A DNA stretch of 64,000 nt. It comes from Thalassospira sp. (lineage in GTDB: Bacteria; Pseudomonadota; Alphaproteobacteria; Rhodospirillales; Thalassospiraceae). Positions 1-8,336 of the stretch are shown one piece after another (positions within the stretch are counted from its first letter, which is position 1; every line of letters begins with the position of its first letter). The DNA lies in assembly GCF_002709775.1 (NCBI RefSeq), contig NZ_PAQR01000025.1:1-64000 (forward strand), in the 5' to 3' direction. The notes beneath the pieces are model-generated. The model did no database searches and was not told the DNA's origin. It saw only the letters and a program-made list of their open reading frames with translations. Both the position numbers and the translations under genes were made by a program.

Positions 1-165
1 AAATCGATCGGTCGTCTCCAGGATGCACAGACTGTAGCGCCATAACGCTGCCCGCGCATCCCTTCCTTCTGATCTACAATGTCAAAGAACTCAAAGGCCG
101 AAGCCCCGAACCGCCAAGTCCGCGTCGCCGTTTCGTTTGGCGCCGCACCCCGTCGGTGGAGGCGG
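1..165 (-). other. Leader of an rRNA operon (16S rRNA expected just left of the window)
   Basis: Read on the minus strand, this stretch lies downstream of a near-consensus promoter. It contains the GTTCTTTGACATTG motif (about 79-92), which resembles the boxA-containing 5' leader of alphaproteobacterial 16S rRNA genes. No open reading frame fits. The mature 16S sequence does not begin inside the window, so the rRNA gene itself is inferred. The promoter is seen directly; the identity of the transcript is by recognition of the leader. Confidence 0.7.
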
Positions 166-194
166 GTTATAGGCCCCACTCCCAAAACTGTCAA
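166..194 (-). promoter_or_regulatory. Strong sigma-70-type rrn promoter
   Basis: Minus-strand -35 TTGACA (189-194), 17-base spacer, -10 TATAAC (166-171). Immediately upstream (195-240) the DNA is rich in A/T runs, as in an UP element. Near-consensus hexamers, ideal spacing and an A/T-rich upstream tract are typical of rRNA promoters. Confidence 0.8.
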
Positions 195-638
195 ACCCTT
201 TTTCGGAAAAAAATGCCGAAAAAATACAATTTTGTGAAAACAGGCCAAACAGGCAGGAACCGGGGTTATTTTGCCCTCATCCCGTGGTTGATAAACCAGA
301 GACAAACATGGATCACGCTATTCGGCATCAGCCACTCATGGGCTTTCCAACACAGACATGAAGGATGCCGAACTTGCCCCTGTCTGGAAGCGCGCTTTAA
401 GCACGCCCGAAACACTACATATATATGTGTCGTTTCAAGTTGGTATTTTGGCCCCCGAAACGCCTGTTTCGTGACCCGAATTACAAACAGCTTTCGACTG
501 CCTTGATCTTGCCATTCTGCGATGCCACATGATCGCCGCCCATCAAAGCAAAGGCGGCAGGATTCCCTCAACGGTTCGTAAAGGAAATCGCGCCATTATG
601 TCGTGATGGGTTCCACTTTTGCCCGCAGCAATTCGCAT

Positions 639-667
639 TTCACATCGCCAAATCTTTTATGTATAAG
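639..667 (+). promoter_or_regulatory. Candidate promoter of the M23 peptidase gene
   Basis: TTCACA (639-644), 17-base spacer, TATAAG (662-667), 76 bases before the start codon at 743. The match is moderate. The remaining space from 195 to 638 shows no credible gene on either strand. Confidence 0.4.
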
Positions 668-742
668 GTTTGAGGCGATGTTGCCGGAAAGAGCAACAGC
701 TCGGGTGAACTGATTATTGTCTTTTAGGGGAGTTCTACGGCA

Positions 743-2050
743 ATGGCCGGAAGAGACTTGGTTTCTATTGCAAGCGTGATGGTGATTCTGGGGGGAACAA
801 CCGGGTATCTGTTATCCGATCATTATTCCAACGCCTCGGATACGGCCCTGTCCGCCAGTGCAGCTGAGAGCCTCCATCTGGATGGTGACACCCCTGTCAC
901 CGAAACCGCCAGTATCCCCGATCTTGAGCCGCGCCGCGAAACGGTTGTCCTTGAACAGGGCTCCAACCTGATGGCGACACTGACCGCCACCGGCCTTGAG
1001 CGCACATCAGCCTATAACGCCATTGAAGCGCTGCGCGATGTTTTCAATCCGCGCAAACTGCGTGCCGGTCAGGAATTTGACCTTGTATATGCCGCAGACG
1101 CACAAGACGATATCGAACTTCTCGATCAGATGAGCTTCCAGCCCGATCCCGAGACCATTGTTTCGGTATCACGCACAGATGATGGCTATCAGGCATCCTC
1201 GGACAAGATCGAACTGACCCCGGCACGCAATGTGGCGTCCGGCACGATTGAACAGAGCCTGTTTTTGGCGGCTGAACGCAATGGCGTTCCGATCCCTGTT
1301 CTGATGGACCTGATCGAGCTTTATTCCTATGAGGTCGACTTCCAGCGCGACATCCAGCCGGGCGACAGTTTCGAGATCATGTATCAGGAACTTCAGAACG
1401 ATGCCGGCGAGCGCGTTCGTTTCGGTGATGTCCTTTATGCCAGCATGACGCTAAGCGGTCATGAAGTCCGGCTTTATTCCTATACCGACAGCAATGGCGA
1501 GACCGACTTCTATAATCAGAAGGGTGAGTCTTATCGCCGTGCGCTGATGCGGACCCCGATCAATGGTGCACGCCTGTCATCGGGTTATGGCAAACGCAAA
1601 CACCCGATCCTTGGTTACACCAAGATGCATAAGGGGATCGACTTTGCTGCCCCGACGGGCACACCGATCTTTGCCGCGGGTAACGGCACGATTGCCAAGA
1701 TCGGTCGCAATGGCGGGTATGGCAATTACATCCTGATCCGTCACAACGATTCCTATGACACCGCATATGCCCACATGAACGGCTTTGCCAAAGGCCTACG
1801 TCAGGGTTCGCGCGTCAAGCAGGGTGACGTTATCGGCTATGTCGGCACCACGGGCCGTTCAACCGGCCCGCATCTGCATTACGAGATCCTGAAAAACAAC
1901 GCCCAGGTCAACCCGATCCGCGTCAAGATGCCAAGCGGCAAGACGCTTAAGGGTGATGAGCTTGATCGTTTCCTTGCCGATTCTGATGTGCTGCGCAAAC
2001 AATATGCCGAACTGTCGATCGGCAACCGCAAGATCGCCAGCGCCGAGTAA
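743..2050 (+). CDS. M23 family metallopeptidase (murein endopeptidase-like)
   Basis: A 435-residue envelope protein with an N-terminal hydrophobic segment (about residues 7-25) that should act as signal or membrane anchor. The C-terminal third is a peptidase_M23 (LytM/lysostaphin) domain with both zinc motifs intact: HxxxD at H296/D300 and HxH at H377/H379. The middle part has the OapA/LysM-like substrate-binding layout common in MepM/NlpD-like proteins. The expected role is cutting peptide cross-links in peptidoglycan, or activating amidases, in the periplasm. GGGGAG before the ATG supports the start. It is monocistronic, ending in a strong hairpin terminator. Catalytic competence is inferred from the motifs; the exact cross-link specificity is unknown. 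Confidence 0.9.
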   Translation: MAGRDLVSIASVMVILGGTTGYLLSDHYSNASDTALSASAAESLHLDGDTPVTETASIPDLEPRRETVVLEQGSNLMATLTATGLERTSAYNAIEALRDVFNPRKLRAGQEFDLVYAADAQDDIELLDQMSFQPDPETIVSVSRTDDGYQASSDKIELTPARNVASGTIEQSLFLAAERNGVPIPVLMDLIELYSYEVDFQRDIQPGDSFEIMYQELQNDAGERVRFGDVLYASMTLSGHEVRLYSYTDSNGETDFYNQKGESYRRALMRTPINGARLSSGYGKRKHPILGYTKMHKGIDFAAPTGTPIFAAGNGTIAKIGRNGGYGNYILIRHNDSYDTAYAHMNGFAKGLRQGSRVKQGDVIGYVGTTGRSTGPHLHYEILKNNAQVNPIRVKMPSGKTLKGDELDRFLADSDVLRKQYAELSIGNRKIASAE

Positions 2051-2073
2051 GGCACAGATCAAACACCAATGAA

Positions 2074-2099
2074 GAACCCGCCCTTGTGGCGGGTTTTTT
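2074..2099 (+). terminator. Intrinsic terminator of the M23 gene
   Basis: GAACCCGCC / GGCGGGTTT stem with a short loop followed by a T run, 24 bases after the stop codon. Confidence 0.85.
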
Positions 2100-2233
2100 G
2101 TTGCCTTGAGGGAATGGAATCGACGACAGCGGCCAGCAAGGAACAATCCTACTTCGCACGTTCAGCGACAAAGCAGATCAGACCTCCCCCACATGGGTGG
2201 CAGGAATACTAGAGAGAAGCGTGTTTGCTTTGA

Positions 2234-4030
2234 TTAGGCAGCGTCGCGGTCAAACTGCAGCTTGGCCAGACGACCATATAGCGGGGAGCTTTCGAGCAGT
2301 TCCTGATGGGTGCCGACAGCGACCAGCTTGCCATCATCAATCACGGCAATACGGTCGGCATGAAGAACCGTCGCCAGACGATGGGCAATCACCAGCGTCG
2401 TACGTTCTTTCATGATGGTTTCGAGTGCCTTTTGAACAACCTGTTCGCTTTCGGCATCAAGGGCACTGGTGGCTTCATCAAGAAGCAGGATGGTCGGGTT
2501 GCGCAGGATGGCGCGCGCAATGGCAATGCGCTGACGCTGACCACCGGAAAGGCGAACCCCCTTTTCACCCAGGAAGGTATTAAACCCGTCTGGCAGGCGA
2601 TCAAGAAATTCACTGGCATGGGCGGCATCGGCAGCGGCGCGGACTTCATCATCGCTCGCACCCGGGCGGCCATAACGAATATTGTCCCAGGCATTGGCAG
2701 CAAAGATCACCGGATCCTGTGCAACCAGACCAATGCGTTCACGAACGACCACCGGATCGGCGGTTTTGATATCAACACCGTCAACACGGATCACGCCACT
2801 TGCCGGATCATAGAAGCGCAGCAGTAGCTGGAAGACCGTGGTCTTGCCAGCACCCGACGGACCAACAAGGGCCACCGTCTCGCCCGGCTTGACCGACAGG
2901 TTGAGGCCTTCGAGGGCAGAGCGATCCGGGCGTGCCGGGTAATGGAAGGTGACGTCTTCGAAACTGACATGGCCCTGATGGGGCACAGGCATCGGTGCCG
3001 GATTTTCCGGCGCCTTGATTTCGGGCTCGGTTGAAAGCAGAGCGACAAGGCGTTCGGCGGCACCGGCTGCGCGTTGCAGATCGCCGATAACCTCACTGAT
3101 GGCACCAACCGATCCGGCCACGACAACCGCATAGAAGACAAAGGCAGAAAGCTCGCCGGCCGAGATCGTGCCATTAAGCACATCATGGCCGCCGATCCAC
3201 AGGATGGTGCCGACCGCCCCAAACACCATGACAATGACAATAGCGGTCAGAAGTGCACGCGCCGAAATACGGGCGACGGCGGTTCTGAACGCACCCTCGA
3301 CGTGGCCGCTGAAGCGATTGCTTTCGATTTCTTCGTGGGTATAGGCCTGAACCGTGCGAAGCGCATTCAGCGTTTCTTCGGAAAAAGCACTGACATCGGC
3401 AACCCGGTCCTGGGATTCGCGTGACAGTCGACGCACACGGCGGCCATAGCCAACAATCGGGATCACCACCAACGGCACGACCAGCAAGACAAGGGCTGTG
3501 AGTTTGGGGCTAGTGATGGCAAGCATCGACAGACCGCCGACAAACATCAGGGCATTGCGCAGCGCAATCGAGACACTGGAGCCAATGACTGCCTGCAGAA
3601 GCGTGGTATCGGTTGTCAGGCGCGAAAGCACTTCACCGGTTCGGGTGACTTCGAAAAAGGCCGAGTCCAGTCGGATGATATGGCGATAGACCGCGGACCG
3701 GATATCGGCGACCACGCGTTCGCCGATCCAGGAAACGAGGAAGAAACGCATATAACTTGCGCCTGCCAGAAGCAGTGTGACCGCAAACAGCACAAACAGT
3801 GCGCGATCAAGCAGCGCGCCATCACCTTCGGCAAAGCCTTCATCGACCAGCATGCGCAGGCCATTGCCAAGGGCCAGCACCGTTCCCGATGCCGTGACCA
3901 GAGCAATCAACGCGCCGATCAGCTGCAAACGATATTTCGTGACAAACGGCACGATCGCACGGAGCGACGAGAGGTTCCGGCTGGTTTCACGATCAGAGAG
4001 TTTTGCAGAAGAAGTCGGTGTACGCGCCAA
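2234..4030 (-). CDS. ABC transporter, fused permease and ATPase (MsbA-like exporter)
   Basis: A 598-residue half-transporter: a six-helix type I exporter domain (about residues 25-310) followed by a nucleotide-binding domain with Walker A GPSGAGKTT, signature LSGGQRQRIA, Walker B ILLLDEATSALD and an H-loop AHRLAT. It is expected to act as a homodimer in the inner membrane, exporting a lipid-like or hydrophobic substrate. The substrate cannot be read from sequence; MsbA-type lipid flippases and multidrug exporters share this layout. The start is TTG at 4030, with GGGA nine bases upstream. It lies 46 bases downstream of cyaY on the same strand and is probably cotranscribed. Confidence 0.9.
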   Translation of the reverse strand: MARTPTSSAKLSDRETSRNLSSLRAIVPFVTKYRLQLIGALIALVTASGTVLALGNGLRMLVDEGFAEGDGALLDRALFVLFAVTLLLAGASYMRFFLVSWIGERVVADIRSAVYRHIIRLDSAFFEVTRTGEVLSRLTTDTTLLQAVIGSSVSIALRNALMFVGGLSMLAITSPKLTALVLLVVPLVVIPIVGYGRRVRRLSRESQDRVADVSAFSEETLNALRTVQAYTHEEIESNRFSGHVEGAFRTAVARISARALLTAIVIVMVFGAVGTILWIGGHDVLNGTISAGELSAFVFYAVVVAGSVGAISEVIGDLQRAAGAAERLVALLSTEPEIKAPENPAPMPVPHQGHVSFEDVTFHYPARPDRSALEGLNLSVKPGETVALVGPSGAGKTTVFQLLLRFYDPASGVIRVDGVDIKTADPVVVRERIGLVAQDPVIFAANAWDNIRYGRPGASDDEVRAAADAAHASEFLDRLPDGFNTFLGEKGVRLSGGQRQRIAIARAILRNPTILLLDEATSALDAESEQVVQKALETIMKERTTLVIAHRLATVLHADRIAVIDDGKLVAVGTHQELLESSPLYGRLAKLQFDRDAA

Positions 4031-4076
4031 GGCACTTTATCCCGTATGCAGTGGGAACCACGCAGCCAATCAGAGA

Positions 4077-4409
4077 TCAGCCAAGATCAAGTTTGTTTCC
4101 GGTTTTGACCGCAAGATCAGTCGCAAGCTGATCATTTAGCGTGGTCGAACCACGGGTCGAGGTCCAGGTTTCGTTGTCTTCATCAAAGTCATAGTGGCTT
4201 GCGCCGCTGACTGGCGAAGACAGCCAGACCTGACGGTTCGGGCCATGCTTGTTAATGATGAATTGTTCGCCCGAATCGAGTTCGATGGTCAGGATTCCGG
4301 ACTGCAGATCGACTTCAAGGTCATCGCCCAGTGCATCATCAATAACATCAGACAGCGTTTCGATGGTTTCGTCTGCAATCTGATGGAAGCGGGTTTCCTC
4401 AAGGGCCAC
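4077..4409 (-). CDS. cyaY: Iron donor protein CyaY (bacterial frataxin)
   Basis: A 110-residue protein of standard frataxin length. It starts with an acidic helix rich in Asp/Glu (residues about 4-35) that binds iron in the family. The sheet region contains the conserved NKHGPNRQVWLSSP segment, including the Trp and the SPxSG motif. Frataxins bind Fe(II)/Fe(III) and modulate the cysteine desulfurase IscS during Fe-S cluster assembly in the cytoplasm. It is first in an apparent two-gene unit with the ABC exporter; no isc genes are nearby. Confidence 0.93.
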   Translation of the reverse strand: MALEETRFHQIADETIETLSDVIDDALGDDLEVDLQSGILTIELDSGEQFIINKHGPNRQVWLSSPVSGASHYDFDEDNETWTSTRGSTTLNDQLATDLAVKTGNKLDLG

Positions 4410-4474
4410 AGTCTTGTTCTCCGTCTGTCATCGGGGTCAAACGCCCCGGCAAGGCGACAATCAATTGTTGGCGC

Positions 4475-4502
4475 ACCATACTATATAAAGAGGCCTGTGC
4501 AA
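4475..4502 (-). promoter_or_regulatory. Candidate cyaY promoter
   Basis: Minus-strand TTGCAC (4497-4502), 16-base spacer, TATGGT (4475-4480), 66 bases upstream of the cyaY start. Confidence 0.45.
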
Positions 4503-4624
4503 GTATGCATAAGCACGGGTGCGAGAAAAGCTTGAAACATGGGGCAAGCGCTGCTAAACGACCGCCAGATCGCTACTGCACTCCCCTCATTTGGCGTTAA
4601 TCGGATAATTACCGGTTACAGGGG

Positions 4625-4653
4625 TTGCGCGAGCCGATTTTTTACACTATACA
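4625..4653 (+). promoter_or_regulatory. Candidate rpmE promoter
   Basis: TTGCGC (4625-4630), 17-base spacer, TATACA (4648-4653), 30 bases before the rpmE start, which itself has a GGAG ribosome-binding site. Confidence 0.5.
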
Positions 4654-4682
4654 CCGCGCTTCAAATTCCGGAGTGATAGGCG

Positions 4683-4907
4683 ATGAAAAAAGATATCCAT
4701 CCCGATTACCATGAGATCACCGTTCAGATGACTGACGGCAGCACCTTCACCACGCAGTCGACCTGGGGCAATCCGGGCGACGTGTTGAAGCTCGACATCG
4801 ATCCGAAAAGCCACCCGGCTTGGACTGGTGTTCACCGTCTTCTGGACAGCGGCGGGCAGCTTGCTAAGTTCAAAAAGCGCTTCGCTGGTTTCAATATCGG
4901 CAACTAA
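4683..4907 (+). CDS. rpmE: 50S ribosomal protein L31
   Basis: A 74-residue L31 with the MKKDIHPxYHEI start and the HPAWTG and FKKRFAGF motifs of the family. It has no cysteines, so it belongs to the zinc-independent (C-minus) form instead of the CxxC zinc-ribbon form. It forms part of the intersubunit bridge on the large subunit. It is monocistronic, with a good promoter candidate upstream and a terminator downstream. Confidence 0.96.
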   Translation: MKKDIHPDYHEITVQMTDGSTFTTQSTWGNPGDVLKLDIDPKSHPAWTGVHRLLDSGGQLAKFKKRFAGFNIGN

Positions 4908-4940
4908 GCAAAGAACACGCTTCTGTGTTCTGTGGGATCA

Positions 4941-4979
4941 GCGCCCGTCGCATCTTCTTGATGCCGCGGGCGTTTTTCT
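4941..4979 (+). terminator. Intrinsic terminator of rpmE
   Basis: Stem CGCCCG..CATC / GATG..CGGGCG with two internal mismatches, followed by TTTTTCTT. Confidence 0.75.
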
Positions 4980-5162
4980 TTGTCTAAACCATTAATCTGC
5001 ATAGCTGGTGGCGGTAAAAAACTATAGTTAGAACAACTATTAGCTGCTACCCAGCATATCTGATGGTGATTTCGGCATTTTTTTGCCATAATCCCCTTCG
5101 TTAGGATAAGGCGGCTTGGCTTTGCTGCCCTGTTCTGCTTGCAAGCATCACCAGGCTCTTAG

Positions 5163-7004
5163 ATGAATCAAGTGACGGCACGTAACCAGGTTAGCTATGA
5201 GGTCTATGTTAAAGACCGCTCAGGCCGGTGGCAGATCCACGGCCACTTTACTGGTGCGCAAAAAAAGCAGGCAGAAGAAGAAGCCAAACAGATCGAGCGT
5301 GCCAACCACGTTACGGGCGTGAAGGTCATTCGCGAGGTTTATAACAACGCAACCAACAGCTCTGACGAGTATGTCATTTACGAAACGCGCGGTCAGGGCA
5401 AGCTTGAGAACACCAATCCAAAAGCACAGCCAAAGCGGTCATCGCAGGCCAAGGCGCAAGCTCAGACTCAACGCCCGGGCCCGGCACCGGCACCGATGAT
5501 GCCACGGGCCGATGCATCCGATGACAAGCCGAGTGAAGCTTCCCCGGCAACCATCAAAAAGCCAGCAGCGCGGTCATCCGGATCGGTTGCAGAAAGCCAG
5601 ACGCTTGTCGGACTTGGCCTTAAGATGGCTATGGCGTTTTGTGTGGCGATTGCGATTGGTCTTGCAACCATGTTGGTGACGGCCAAGGGTCTTGAATTCC
5701 TGCCGGACATGGGTGTGAAGATCAGTCAGAGCTTCTATGACAAGATCAACTTCCTGTCCTTTACCGTTGGCTTTTTGGCGAGCGTCGTCCCGATGCTGAT
5801 GGCGCTGACCAAAAAGTTCAAAGGCCGTGCGCGGAAATCATCCGCCTCATCCGCCAGCCCGGCAAGGGGCAGAGGCACCCGTTCGGGCCGAGGCACCGCA
5901 CCCGGACAAAGTGCCGGTTCCGATGCCCGGCGCAAGTCGGCAGCCGAAATGGCCGCAGAAATGGCGCGCGAGGAAAGTGGCGAAGCCGCTGACGACGTGC
6001 CCGAAGAACAGGACATCACTGAAGAAGCACCGGAGGCAAAGGCCCCAGAGCCGATCGACGACACCCCAGAAAAGCCGATGGTCGAGACACGGGAAATGCG
6101 TGCGACCCGCGAGCAGATGCGCGACTTCATCACCGGATCGATCCAGGCCATTCAGCGAAGCGTGCCGTCGCTTGATGCCTATCACAAGTTTGGCGTTAAC
6201 CTTTATGTTGCTGGCGCCTGTGATGCGTGCAGCGAAAAACATGCCCTTGATCAAAAAGACGGGCGCATGATCCTGCGCGATTGCATTTCGGCGCTGGGTG
6301 CGAACAAAAGCATGGCCGATACATTCTGCAAGAATGTTGACGACTATATCCTCGAGCCGAAATACAAGGATATGTACGGTGCCGGTCGCCAGTCGATGGA
6401 CGACTATATCAAGAACGAGAAAAGCATCACGACCTCGGTATCGAAGGCCATTGCCGACTGGAGCGACAAACCCGCTGGCGGCCCACAAGGGGCTGCCGGC
6501 AAGAAGCTTCATGCACTTATGTTTACCGATATCGTCAATTCCACCGCCAAGACGCAGGAATTGGGCGATCACGGCGCGCAACAGATGGTCCATATCCATA
6601 ACCAGATCGTGCGCACCGCGCTGATCAATAATTATGGCAAGGAAGTCAAACATATGGGCGACGGCATCATGGCTGTGTTCCCGTCTTCTGCAAGCTCGGT
6701 CGAGGCTGCCATTGAAATCCAGAAGAACATGGCTTCCCACAATGCCAGTCAGGACCTGAAATTCCAGATCCGTATCGGCATCAATGCCGGCGAAGCGATT
6801 GCCGAGGAAAACGACCTGTTTGGCAGCGTGGTACAGCTTGCCGCACGCGTCTGTGCACAGGCGGGCGGTGATGAAACGCTGGTATCGGATAACGTCAAGA
6901 ATACCTATAGCGGCAGCCGGGCGACCTTTGTCTCCCAAGGCACCCGCCAGATGAAGGGCTTCTCCGAGCCGATTGAGGTCTTCCAGGTTCAGGCACGGAC
7001 CTGA
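5163..7004 (+). CDS. Membrane-linked class III adenylate/guanylate cyclase
   Basis: A 613-residue multidomain protein. Residues 8-75 form a small alpha/beta domain of unknown function. Residues 80-140 are a Pro/Ala/Lys-rich linker. Two hydrophobic helices (about 148-172 and 196-216) should anchor it in the inner membrane. A charged linker (220-315) and an unnamed region with five cysteines (316-430) follow. A class III cyclase domain occupies 448-613. Both metal-binding Asp residues are present (D456 in FTDIVNST, D500 in HMGDGI), as are D551 and the AAR arginine (R562). The usual transition-state Asn is Gln (Q558 in VVQLAAR). It likely makes cAMP from ATP; the N-terminal and cysteine regions may sense a signal. 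The start has AGG seven bases before the ATG. Confidence 0.88.
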   Translation: MNQVTARNQVSYEVYVKDRSGRWQIHGHFTGAQKKQAEEEAKQIERANHVTGVKVIREVYNNATNSSDEYVIYETRGQGKLENTNPKAQPKRSSQAKAQAQTQRPGPAPAPMMPRADASDDKPSEASPATIKKPAARSSGSVAESQTLVGLGLKMAMAFCVAIAIGLATMLVTAKGLEFLPDMGVKISQSFYDKINFLSFTVGFLASVVPMLMALTKKFKGRARKSSASSASPARGRGTRSGRGTAPGQSAGSDARRKSAAEMAAEMAREESGEAADDVPEEQDITEEAPEAKAPEPIDDTPEKPMVETREMRATREQMRDFITGSIQAIQRSVPSLDAYHKFGVNLYVAGACDACSEKHALDQKDGRMILRDCISALGANKSMADTFCKNVDDYILEPKYKDMYGAGRQSMDDYIKNEKSITTSVSKAIADWSDKPAGGPQGAAGKKLHALMFTDIVNSTAKTQELGDHGAQQMVHIHNQIVRTALINNYGKEVKHMGDGIMAVFPSSASSVEAAIEIQKNMASHNASQDLKFQIRIGINAGEAIAEENDLFGSVVQLAARVCAQAGGDETLVSDNVKNTYSGSRATFVSQGTRQMKGFSEPIEVFQVQART

Positions 7005-7114
7005 TCCTTCGCCCACACTTCTGTCTCCATCCATAGCAAGACGACAAACGCAAGCGACGCGTGGGCGTGGTTCCGTCATTAATGGATTTGATGTGAGGGA
7101 AAGACGGTTAGAGC

Positions 7115-7561
7115 TTAGCCGTTGCAGCGAGCGGCGACCTGAAGCTCCATGCGGGCAGTACGCATATAAAGCGAGTGCGCGCGACCCATCAGATCAAGAA
7201 GACCGGGCGAGATAAATCCGCATTCTTCGTGCTGGTTGATGGTGCAAACCCGAAGATCGACCATCAGGTCATCGATATCGACCGCCTCGTCCCAGGGAAT
7301 TTCGCCCTCTTCCACCGCGCGCACGGCAAGCAGCCACGCCATTGCACGGATCAATCGCGTGGTCATGCGCATCTCTTCGACGCATTGTGCAACGGCTTCG
7401 CGGTTTCCCCGTTTTCTGCTTTGCCCCCGATGCGCAGAGAGGTAATTGCGCGCCTCGACCAACAGGGTAAAGGCTTCATCGTAGGTCCGCGAAAAATGAA
7501 CAACCGAGAAATTGCTTTGATACGACGCCGCCTTTGACGTCGGTGGATGCTCGTGAGTCAT
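7115..7561 (-). CDS. DUF1465 family protein
   Basis: A 148-residue, mostly helical protein matching the alphaproteobacterial DUF1465 family (conserved FSRTYDEAFTLLVEARNYL and RMTTRLIRAMAWLLAVRAVE segments). The function is unknown. I chose the ATG at 7561 because the sequence upstream in frame is not family-like and passes into the hairpin at 7621-7643. The only purine tract (GAGG) touches this ATG, so the start is not certain. A strong promoter at 7702-7730 points toward this gene, but a hairpin with a weak T run lies between them, so its expression may be attenuated. Confidence 0.8.
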   Translation of the reverse strand: MTHEHPPTSKAASYQSNFSVVHFSRTYDEAFTLLVEARNYLSAHRGQSRKRGNREAVAQCVEEMRMTTRLIRAMAWLLAVRAVEEGEIPWDEAVDIDDLMVDLRVCTINQHEECGFISPGLLDLMGRAHSLYMRTARMELQVAARCNG

Positions 7562-7611
7562 CCTCAATATATTGGGAAGGTGATGGACCGCTTCAAGGCA
7601 GGGAAATGCCC

Positions 7612-7695
7612 AAATAGAAAGACCGCCCACTTTCGGGGCGGTCTCACCTCAACCTGCTAAACTTGCCGGACTTTTTTGGTTTTGTTTTTTATTGT
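7612..7695 (-). ncRNA. Candidate small RNA or attenuated leader upstream of the DUF1465 gene
   Basis: A promoter at 7702-7730 predicts a start near 7695. About 75 nucleotides later the RNA would form a perfect GACCGCCC / GGGCGGTC hairpin (7621-7643) followed by UUUCUAUUU. The 5' part is A-rich and unstructured. The unit resembles a compact sRNA gene; equally, it could be a leader that terminates early before the DUF1465 gene. No known Rfam family was recognised. Confidence 0.45.
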
Positions 7696-7701
7696 GTGCG
7701 A

Positions 7702-7730
7702 ACTTTAGCCAGCGCTTCACAGGCGGTCAA
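7702..7730 (-). promoter_or_regulatory. Strong promoter of the 7612-7695 transcript
   Basis: Minus-strand TTGACC (7725-7730), 17-base spacer, TAAAGT (7702-7707). Confidence 0.65.
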
Positions 7731-7851
7731 GGCTATTCATGGCACAAATGTGACAATACGTATTAACCCGTACCCTTTTGCGGATTTATCCATATTCACG
7801 CGCGCGAGGTGACCGCAGTTCAATAGCATTAAGCCATTGAATATAAATCAG

Positions 7852-7884
7852 AAAGAAAAAGAACCGCCCTAAAAAGGGCGGCTC
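7852..7884 (-). terminator. Intrinsic terminator of the candidate small RNA
   Basis: Perfect 7-base-pair CCGCCCT/AGGGCGG stem, extended past one mismatch, followed on the minus strand by TTCTTTTTCTTT. Confidence 0.7.
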
Positions 7885-7945
7885 AGTTTAACAGGGAGGC
7901 ATCGAAACATCACGTTCGACAAGGGGGCCATCAGATGACCCTCTA
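7852..7945 (-). ncRNA. Candidate small RNA with a CCUCCC motif
   Basis: A promoter at 7951-7978 predicts a start near 7944. The about 93-nucleotide RNA carries GAUGCCUCCCUGUUAAAC, whose CCUCCC is complementary to a Shine-Dalgarno sequence. It ends in a CCGCCCU / AGGGCGG hairpin (7861-7884) followed by UUCUUUUUCUUU. No reading frame of note is present. Anti-Shine-Dalgarno CU-rich motifs are a hallmark of several alphaproteobacterial trans-acting sRNA families, but I cannot assign it to one. Confidence 0.5.
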
Positions 7946-7950
7946 TTCCA

Positions 7951-7978
7951 CATATAAGGCGGCAAGTTTAATTTTCAA
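7951..7978 (-). promoter_or_regulatory. Promoter of the 7852-7945 small RNA
   Basis: Minus-strand TTGAAA (7973-7978), 16-base spacer, TATATG (7951-7956). Confidence 0.5.
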
Positions 7979-8052
7979 TTAACCGCAGGTTTAAAAAAAC
8001 CATCCTCACGCATAGTATTCAGAAAACTGCTGCGAGATGGCGCCACCGCACC

Positions 8053-8241
8053 CTAGCTTTTGAAAAGTGCCTCGGCCCCTGCCGCCGCACCCTTACGGTG
8101 CGAGAGCGCCTCATCCACATGTTTAATTTCGCGTTCCAGTGCGGCGCGATAGTCTTTCAGGCTATCGACAGACATGCCTTCCAGATTACGCGGCAGACCA
8201 AATTCACCACCTTTGAAGATTGCGACATCTTCTTCGTCCAC
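8053..8241 (-). CDS. DUF1192 family small protein
   Basis: A 62-residue acidic protein with the DUF1192 pattern: a short N-terminal loop (GLPRNLEGMSVDSLKDY) followed by a charged helix (AALEREIKHVDEAL) and a C-terminal ALFKS tail. The function is unknown and the helix could form a coiled coil. I placed the start at GTG 8241 because GGAGG lies six bases before it. The ATG two codons upstream (8247) directly abuts the same GGAGG and is unlikely to initiate. It is divergent from the quinone oxidoreductase gene. Confidence 0.8.
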   Translation of the reverse strand: MDEEDVAIFKGGEFGLPRNLEGMSVDSLKDYRAALEREIKHVDEALSHRKGAAAGAEALFKS

Positions 8242-8336
8242 GGTCATCCTCCATTGTTTCCGACCCGGTCACGGTCATTGAATCTCTTACTGATCCTAGA
8301 TAGGTATAAAACGCAGTTTTCGCCAATGAGGTCCCT

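Noticed and set aside
156-571. Overlapping reading frames of 116 and 101 codons near the left end
   Set aside because: They overlap the rrn promoter and each other on opposite strands, lack ribosome-binding sites and show no family resemblance.
5847-7079. A 410-codon open frame antisense to the nucleotidyl cyclase
   Set aside because: Shadow of the cyclase gene, with a composition unlike a real protein.
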